Shown here piece by piece: positions 26,476 through 31,562 of a DNA stretch of 31,562 bases; the stretch's first letter is position 1; every line of letters begins with the position of its first letter. Location of the stretch: assembly GCA_905233835.1 (NCBI GenBank), contig CAJOGB010000007.1, positions 1 to 31,562 on the forward strand, written 5' to 3'. This stretch comes from an uncultured Lachnospiraceae bacterium (GTDB lineage: Bacteria; Bacillota; Clostridia; Lachnospirales; Lachnospiraceae). Made by a program: the position numbers and the translations under genes. The notes below the pieces were generated by a model, which saw only the letters and a program-made list of their open reading frames with translations, had not been told where the DNA came from and ran no database searches.

Positions 26476-26739
26476 ATGCAGATTACAGACATTCGTATCC
26501 GTAAAACAGAACGGGACGGGAAATTAAAAGCGGTAGCTTCCATTACAATTGACGAGGAGTTCGTTGTACATGATATTAAAATCATCGACGGCGATAAGGG
26601 CATGTTTATTGCAATGCCTTCCAGAAAGACTACCGACGGAGAGTACAAGGATATTGCACATCCGATTAAGTCTTCTACCAGAGAAGAAATGCAGCGATTG
26701 ATCTTAGATAAGTATCGCAGCGAAATTGAAGAAGCTTAA
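26476..26739 (+). CDS. spoVG: SpoVG, RNA/DNA-binding regulator
   Basis: 87 residues from ATG 26476 with GGGAGGAG upstream; a longer frame from 26428 lacks any ribosome site. Whole-length match to the SpoVG family: MQITDIRIRK, LKAVASITIDEEFVVHDIK and FIAMPSRKTTDGEYKDIAHP. The family acts in sporulation-related division control and as a nucleic-acid-binding regulator of varied genes in Firmicutes. It lies 44 bases after glgD, possibly on the same transcript, and ends at its own terminator. Confidence 0.95.
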   Translation: MQITDIRIRKTERDGKLKAVASITIDEEFVVHDIKIIDGDKGMFIAMPSRKTTDGEYKDIAHPIKSSTREEMQRLILDKYRSEIEEA

Positions 26740-26763
26740 AATCAAATATTTACCTCGCATAAG

Positions 26764-26804
26764 GAAAGAGTCGTGTCGATTATTCGGCCGGCTCTTTTCT
26801 TTTG
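26764..26804 (+). terminator. Intrinsic terminator after spoVG
   Basis: AAAGAGTCG (26765-26773) pairs with CGGCTCTTT (26789-26797) with one G-U, followed by TCTTTT. It ends the glgC-glgD-spoVG unit. Confidence 0.8.
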
Positions 26805-26834
26805 TGCAAACTGCACAATGAATTTCAAAAATAG

Positions 26835-26848
26835 TGAAAACGATTACA
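26835..26848 (+). promoter_or_regulatory. Catabolite-responsive element (cre-like CcpA site)
   Basis: TGAAAACGATTACA fits the classical consensus TGWAANCGNTNWCA at every position. It lies just ahead of a likely -10 region (TATAAA 26859 or TACAAT 26871) in the gap before the sugar-transporter operon. This implies CcpA-type control, inferred from the site alone; no ccpA is in the window. Confidence 0.6.
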
Positions 26849-26965
26849 GTTACGATTGTATAAATATAAATACAATGCATACAACCGAAACCCAAGAAAA
26901 ACGCAAAGATAAAGGAAATACAAGGGGTTACACGTGGATGGAAAAATGGACAATGTGAAAATTGT

Positions 26966-26993
26966 GTGAAATTACAATTGAAATCCATTTCAC
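26966..26993 (+). promoter_or_regulatory. Inverted repeat in the sugar-operon leader
   Basis: GTGAAAT (26966-26972) and ATTTCAC (26987-26993). Possible operator or leader hairpin in the otherwise gene-free gap 26805-27080. The rest of this gap shows no gene and only the cre-like site. Confidence 0.35.
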
Positions 26994-27080
26994 TCGATAG
27001 TAAAATTAAACATGTAAGAGATAAAAAGCGTGTCAACTTTAAGCGACATGCACAAATAAGAAACAAGGGGGTTCTTTTTT

Positions 27081-28373
27081 ATGAAGAAACAGATTGCAGT
27101 TGCTTTAGCACTTGCTACAGCAGCAACCATGCTTTTTGCCGGATGTGCAAAAGGCGAAAACTCAAATTCAGCATCTAAAGGATCTGGCGATGCAATTCAG
27201 CTTTTAAACGGTAAGCCGGAAATTGATGCTCAGATGCAGGAATTGGCAAAAGCTTACGAAGAAGAAACCGGAAAGAAGATTGAAGTTCTTACCATTGGTG
27301 GTAATGAAACCGCTTCTTCCAAATTAAAAGAGTTATATCAGGCAGGCGAAATGCCGGATATCTTTGTTTTGGAAGCTAACCAGTTCGCAAACTGGTCCGG
27401 AAAACTTGTTGATATGTCAGATCAGCAGTGGACAGAGGATACTGAAGTTGAATACGTAAACGAAGAAGGAACACTTGGCTTCCCATACATGGTAGAAGCT
27501 TGTGGTCTTGCTTACAACGCAGACATCCTTGAGAAAGCAGGAGTTGATCCTGCAAGCCTTACTTCTCCGGAAGCATACAAAGAAGCATTCGCTACTTTGG
27601 ATTCCATGAAGGATGAACTTGGACTTACCGCAGTTGTTGGCTACAACGTAAATGCAACCGACGTAGGTTGGTCTTCAGGTACACACGTTTTTGGTCAGTA
27701 CCTTGATGCAGGTCTTGCTACCGACGATACAACATACATCGATATGTTAAACGATGGTGGTAAGCTTGACGAAGAAAGATTTACCGCGTTTGGTGAATTC
27801 ATTGGAATGTTAAACCAGTACACAGATCCTGCATTAATCACAGGTTCTTATGATGACCAGGTACTTGGATTTGCTTCAGGAAAATATGCATTCGTAACTC
27901 AGGGTTCATGGATTGGTGCTACACTTACAGGTGATGATTTGGCAGCATACGAAGAAGCAGGTTCCTTCAAGGTTGGATTTGCACCGTATGCCTTTGAAGA
28001 TGGCTTAACAACCATCTTAAATGAGCCTACATCTTTCTGGGGTGTTTACAAAGATGGTAACGTAGAAGATGCAGAAGCTTTCTTACAGTGGGCTTCTGAA
28101 GATACTGCACAGAGAATGTTCGTAGAGGACATGGGATTTGTTTCTCCTTACGCTGATTGCGCATATTCTTCAACAGATCCGTTTGCAGCATCTGTAACAG
28201 AGTGGTTAGGAACAGGAAAGCACTCAAGCTATCATACTTTCTTAAAGAAAGATGGTCTTCAGGATGCTACTTCTGTAATCTTCCAGAACTATGCTAAGGG
28301 TCAGTACAAAGATGCTACTGAATTCTACAACGCAATGCAGGAAGCTACCACAGGATATTATGCAAACAACTAG
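27081..28373 (+). CDS. Sugar ABC transporter substrate-binding lipoprotein (CUT1-type)
   Basis: 430 residues. Lipoprotein signal peptide with lipobox LFAGC, Cys22 being the lipidated residue, then a Ser/Asn-rich linker. The mature part reads as an extracellular solute-binding protein family 1: VLTIGGNETASSKLKELYQAGEMPDIFVLE, AYNADILEKAGVDP, and a FASGKYAFVTQGSW segment typical of oligosaccharide binders. It captures the sugar outside the membrane and delivers it to the two permeases encoded next. Substrate not determinable here; the LacI protein downstream slightly favours a sucrose/alpha-glucoside type. Ribosome site AAGGGGG. No ATPase gene is in the operon, so a shared MsmK-like ATPase is expected elsewhere. 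Confidence 0.92.
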   Translation: MKKQIAVALALATAATMLFAGCAKGENSNSASKGSGDAIQLLNGKPEIDAQMQELAKAYEEETGKKIEVLTIGGNETASSKLKELYQAGEMPDIFVLEANQFANWSGKLVDMSDQQWTEDTEVEYVNEEGTLGFPYMVEACGLAYNADILEKAGVDPASLTSPEAYKEAFATLDSMKDELGLTAVVGYNVNATDVGWSSGTHVFGQYLDAGLATDDTTYIDMLNDGGKLDEERFTAFGEFIGMLNQYTDPALITGSYDDQVLGFASGKYAFVTQGSWIGATLTGDDLAAYEEAGSFKVGFAPYAFEDGLTTILNEPTSFWGVYKDGNVEDAEAFLQWASEDTAQRMFVEDMGFVSPYADCAYSSTDPFAASVTEWLGTGKHSSYHTFLKKDGLQDATSVIFQNYAKGQYKDATEFYNAMQEATTGYYANN

Positions 28374-28390
28374 CTTATAACTGAAACACC

Positions 28391-28427
28391 ATGGGGTGGC
28401 GGTTTTTAATCGCCACCCATTTTTTTT
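28391..28427 (+). terminator. Intercistronic attenuator between the binding protein and permease genes
   Basis: GGGTGGCG (28394-28401) and CGCCACCC (28411-28418) form a strong hairpin followed by eight T (28420-28427). It lies inside the operon, only 13 bases before the permease start. Partial read-through would give more binding protein than permease, as is common in such operons. Confidence 0.85.
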
Positions 28428-28440
28428 AGGAGGCGTATTT

Positions 28441-29505
28441 ATGACAGGGAACACATCGAAAAAAGCTCTTTCGCTTGTTCTGCTGGGAGTTGGAATTATT
28501 TCGCTTGTTGTGTCGCTGGTGATTGATTTTATGGGGCTTGGATTTGACTTTCGAGGCTACCTTTTAATCATCGGTATTTTGGGCACGTTAGGCGGCCTGT
28601 TTACTCTCCCGACAGAAAAATATCATCGTAATATTGTTAATTTTGTTTTTCTATTTCCGTTATTGTTTACATTTGGCGTAACGGTAATCATCCCGCTTGT
28701 TCTCGGTATTGGATATTCCTTTACTGATTGGGACGGAGTTATGGTGGGAAGATTTGTTGGCTTGGATAATTACATTCAGGCATTTCATCAGACCACTTTT
28801 TTGTATTCTGTTTTACTTACCGCACTTTTCGTGGTAATCAATATGATTCTTGTAAATCTGGTTGCGTTTTTACTTGCCCTTCTTTGTTCATCAAAGATTA
28901 AAGGCGTTGGATTCTTCCGTGCAACCTACTTTTTGCCAAACTTAATCGGTGGTATCGTACTTGGTTATATTTGGCAGTTTGCTTTTTCAAAAGCACTTAT
29001 TGGAATTACTTCAAAAATCTTCGGAATGGAGTATTCTATTTTATCTGAAACCAATCTTGCATTTTGGTGTATTATCATCGTTTACATCTGGCAGTATGCC
29101 GGTTATATCATGTTGATTTATATTACCGGATTAAACACTGTGCCTCGTGAAGTATTGGAGGCATCTGCGATTGACGGTGCCAATGCTTGGTCTACTTTAT
29201 TCCAGATCAAGATCCCGATGATTGCTTCCACCATTACGATTTGTACGTTCCTTACCTTAACAAACGCGTTTAAGATGTTTGATGTCAACCTTTCTTTGAC
29301 AGGCGGTAACGGATCAGTGGAAAATTTCTTAGGCGGCAGTCTTACAAACGGTACCGAAATGCTTGCTTTAAATATTTATACAACCGCTATTAATAAAAAC
29401 AACTATGCCTTAGGCCAGGCAAAGGCTGTATTATTCTTCATCATCTTGACAGTGGTATCCATTGTTCAGGTGCGTATATCCAATAAGAAGGAGGTGGAGA
29501 TGTAA
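28441..29505 (+). CDS. Sugar ABC transporter permease, MalF/UgpA type
   Basis: 354 residues. Start at ATG 28441 with AGGAGG seven bases upstream; the longer GTG frame from 28396 would begin inside the attenuator hairpin. Two extra N-terminal helices (~10-55) precede the usual six-helix core. The EAA loop is visible: EVLEASAIDGANAWSTLFQIKIP. It partners with the next gene to form the membrane channel of a CUT1 importer. The stop and next start overlap (TAATG). Confidence 0.92.
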   Translation: MTGNTSKKALSLVLLGVGIISLVVSLVIDFMGLGFDFRGYLLIIGILGTLGGLFTLPTEKYHRNIVNFVFLFPLLFTFGVTVIIPLVLGIGYSFTDWDGVMVGRFVGLDNYIQAFHQTTFLYSVLLTALFVVINMILVNLVAFLLALLCSSKIKGVGFFRATYFLPNLIGGIVLGYIWQFAFSKALIGITSKIFGMEYSILSETNLAFWCIIIVYIWQYAGYIMLIYITGLNTVPREVLEASAIDGANAWSTLFQIKIPMIASTITICTFLTLTNAFKMFDVNLSLTGGNGSVENFLGGSLTNGTEMLALNIYTTAINKNNYALGQAKAVLFFIILTVVSIVQVRISNKKEVEM

Positions 29506-30371
29506 TGAACAGAGAAGAAAGAAAATGCTTTAAAGTTATTAAGTTTATTATCGGACTTCTGATTGCAATTTACGTTTTGCTTCCCTTTTATCTTTTGGTA
29601 GTTAATGCGTGTAAGGCACCGCTGGCAATTACAAAAAGCCCGGTATCTGTAGAAGGTGCATCTTTTGGACAGTTGATTCAAAACTTAAAAGATGTAATCA
29701 ATAACGTTCATTTTGAATTCTGGTATGCCTTTGGTTCATCTGTAATTATTACGGTAGTGTCTCTTGTGCTTTTGGCACTTTTTGGTTCCATGGCAGCATG
29801 GGTAATTTGTCGAAATAAAACGAAATGGTCTACTGCGATTTACTATGTATTTATTGCATCTATGATTATTCCGTTCCAGGCAGTTATGCTTGCACTTATT
29901 TCTACATTCAGAGATGCCGGAAACTTTATCGGAATCCCAATGCTTCGTTCCATACCGGGAACCATTTTTGCATATTGTGGATTCGGTGGAGCTATGACTG
30001 TGTTTATTTTAACCGGATTTATCAAAGGAATTCCGTATGAATTGGAAGAGGCCGCATCCATCGACGGATGCTCTCCGGAAGCAGTGTTCTTCCGCATTAT
30101 CTTCCCGTTGTTGAAACCGGTAATTGTAACCGTTACAATCTTAAACGGTATGTGGATTTGGAATGACTATTTGCTTCCGTCTTTGCTTTTGGGTTCATCT
30201 TCTTCTGTAAAGACTTTGCCGGTAGCGATTCAGTCCTTCGTCGGATCCTTTGTAGTACAGTGGAATTTGATTTTGGCGGCAGCCCTTCTTACCATCACAC
30301 CGATGATTATAATCTTCCTTCTTGCCCAGAAGCAGATTATTGCCGGAATGGTTGACGGCGCCATTAAATAA
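29505..30371 (+). CDS. Sugar ABC transporter permease, MalG/UgpE type
   Basis: 288 residues, six membrane helices, EAA loop ELEEAASIDGCSPEAVFFRI near residues 185-204. Start overlaps the preceding stop by one base and uses AAGGAGGTGG. Ends in the typical AGMVDGAIK tail of MalG-type permeases. Second channel subunit of the importer. Confidence 0.93.
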   Translation: MNREERKCFKVIKFIIGLLIAIYVLLPFYLLVVNACKAPLAITKSPVSVEGASFGQLIQNLKDVINNVHFEFWYAFGSSVIITVVSLVLLALFGSMAAWVICRNKTKWSTAIYYVFIASMIIPFQAVMLALISTFRDAGNFIGIPMLRSIPGTIFAYCGFGGAMTVFILTGFIKGIPYELEEAASIDGCSPEAVFFRIIFPLLKPVIVTVTILNGMWIWNDYLLPSLLLGSSSSVKTLPVAIQSFVGSFVVQWNLILAAALLTITPMIIIFLLAQKQIIAGMVDGAIK

Positions 30372-30382
30372 CGGGGAATACA

Positions 30383-31021
30383 ATGCATTTATTTGACATC
30401 AACGGTCCGCTTATGGACGTATTAAGAAAATTAGCGGACATCATTATATATAATTTGTTGTTTGTGATTTTTTCACTTCCTGTGTTTACCTGCGGCGCGG
30501 CGTTTGCTGCGCTGTGCCGGGGGATGCAGACGATAGCGGAAGAAGGGGTACTTGAAAAAGGAGTTTTAAGAACGTTTTGGGGTGATTTTAAAACTCATTT
30601 TAAAGAGGCGACCAAACTCTGGGGCGTGATTGCCCTTGCTTTGGCCTTTTTAGGAGCGGCGTTATATACGAAAGCTTATATGCCGAAGGCTATGGGGGAT
30701 TTTTATTTGGTCAGTGTCTATGTGATCGTTGGTGTTTTCGCATTGGGATTCCAGTTTGCTTTCCCGCTTATGGTCAAAAAAGACTTTTCGATGAAAGCGT
30801 CGATACAGACTTCAATACTTATGGGGGTGGCGCAATTCCCATGGACTCTTTGTTCCCTGGGTATTGCTGTGGGTTTTGTGTACATCACCATGTTTATGAG
30901 GGAAAATGCGTTTTTCTACGGAACCTTTTATTGGGTTTGCGCGGGATTCGGAGTTTTGGTTTATCTCCAAAGTTTTATCTTTATAAAAGCCTACAAAAAT
31001 ACTTATGAGAGAGATGAATGA
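30383..31021 (+). CDS. YesL-family (DUF624) membrane protein
   Basis: 212 residues with about five or six membrane helices. The N-terminus MHLFDINGPLMDVLRKLADIIIYN...LPVFTCGAAFAAL is characteristic of YesL/DUF624 proteins, which are regularly encoded in Firmicute carbohydrate-uptake operons but have no settled function. Located 11 bases after the second permease, in the same operon. Confidence 0.88.
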   Translation: MHLFDINGPLMDVLRKLADIIIYNLLFVIFSLPVFTCGAAFAALCRGMQTIAEEGVLEKGVLRTFWGDFKTHFKEATKLWGVIALALAFLGAALYTKAYMPKAMGDFYLVSVYVIVGVFALGFQFAFPLMVKKDFSMKASIQTSILMGVAQFPWTLCSLGIAVGFVYITMFMRENAFFYGTFYWVCAGFGVLVYLQSFIFIKAYKNTYERDE

Positions 31022-31029
31022 GGGGCAGT

Positions 31030-31562
31030 ATGACGATAAAGGAAGTTGCAGATTTGGCGGGGGTTTCGCCTGCTGCAGTAAGTCGATACTTAAACGGCGG
31101 TCCACTGAGTGAAGAAAAGAAAAAGATTATCGAGGCGACGATTAAACAAACCGGATATCAGCCGAATATTGCCGCACAGGTGATGCGCACCGGCAGAGTG
31201 AATCAGGTGGGCGTTTTGGTTCCGCGTGTGGATTCTGAAGCGGTATCGTTGATTTTGTCGGGAATTACAGAGGAGTTGCATCATCAGGGATATCTTCCGG
31301 TGCTCGGTTGTTACTATGGTGATGATGAAAAAGAAAAAGAGTTTCTTTTGGCCATGGAAAAAAACCAGGTGGCCGGAGCGGTGGTTATGGCGATGAATCT
31401 GACCAAGGAAAAAGAAGCATTTTATAAAAGTCTTTCTTTTCCGGTGTCTTTCACGGGTCAGAATTTTAAAGGATTTTCGTGTGTATATCATGATGACTAT
31501 CATGCCATGGCTGAACTTATGACAAAAATGATTCAGTGCGGAAGAAAACATATCGCGTATAT
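31030..31562 (+). CDS. LacI-family transcriptional regulator, 3' end outside window
   Basis: 177 codons visible with no stop. Helix-turn-helix at the N-terminus (TIKEVADLAGVSPAAVSRYLNGG), hinge helix near YQPNIAAQVMRTGRVNQVGVLVP, then the start of a periplasmic-binding-like effector domain. The AAVSRYLNGG-type recognition helix and PRVDSEAVS segment resemble ScrR-like sucrose repressors of Firmicutes; this is an impression, not a proof. Ribosome site AGGGG directly upstream. Being the last visible gene of the sugar operon, it probably represses that operon from a site in 26805-27080. Confidence 0.93.
   Translation, partial: MTIKEVADLAGVSPAAVSRYLNGGPLSEEKKKIIEATIKQTGYQPNIAAQVMRTGRVNQVGVLVPRVDSEAVSLILSGITEELHHQGYLPVLGCYYGDDEKEKEFLLAMEKNQVAGAVVMAMNLTKEKEAFYKSLSFPVSFTGQNFKGFSCVYHDDYHAMAELMTKMIQCGRKHIAY

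Noticed and set aside
26704..27066. 120-codon minus-strand frame across the spoVG/sugar-operon gap
   Set aside because: It crosses the spoVG terminator and the cre-like site, begins without a ribosome site and reads as low-complexity Phe/Cys/Leu.

Overview
The window looks like a stretch of a Lachnospiraceae-type (Clostridia, Firmicutes) chromosome. It is AT-rich and has strong AGGAGG ribosome sites, spoVG, a paired glgC/glgD, a dnaD-dnaC-prs operon, a class B-type sortase with a PKTA-type sorting signal, a TPP riboswitch feeding a lone ThiT, and a CUT1 sugar ABC operon with a YesL protein and a LacI regulator. This assignment is inferred from gene content; no 16S or marker tree is available here.

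Layout. 1-253: 3' end of an exporter-type ABC ATPase, then its terminator. 311-352: six perfect copies of a 7-bp repeat. 483-12170: surface module, made of a 2862-residue secreted protein with about 26 degenerate YTG-type repeats and two FN3 domains, a class B-like sortase, and a BspA-LRR/InlB-B-repeat protein ending in TPKTA, a hydrophobic stretch and RRK. 12237-14792 (minus): single-pass extracellular protein ending in a C39-like fold that lacks the catalytic residues. 14867-17431: CsoR-family repressor with a His-rich N-terminal extension, followed by an LtaS-type phosphoglycerol transferase. 17437-18279: promoter, TPP riboswitch and thiT. 18284-18890: unusual non-coding block with a duplicated prs 3' tail and terminator around a ~225-bp palindromic element. 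18880-22096 (minus): dnaD-dnaC-prs. 22256-22363: three perfect DnaA boxes. 22367-23743 (minus): murC. 24045-26739: glgC-glgD-spoVG. 26835-31562: cre-like site, sugar-binding lipoprotein, two permeases, YesL and a LacI regulator cut by the window edge.

How the genes fit together. The sortase probably anchors the adjacent TPKTA protein; the giant protein has no sorting signal and must be released or held non-covalently. ThiT expression is probably switched off by TPP through a hairpin that is both a terminator and a sink for the thiT ribosome site. DnaD and DnaC load the replicative helicase, and DnaA boxes lie just upstream of their promoter. GlgC/GlgD make ADP-glucose for glycogen, next to a sugar importer that probably responds to carbon catabolite control.

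The least ordinary parts are the prs-tail duplication with the palindromic element, the dual-function thiT expression platform, the His-rich CsoR fusion, the pseudo-C39 protein and the DnaA-box cluster. I did not find a clear-cut new defence or mobile system.
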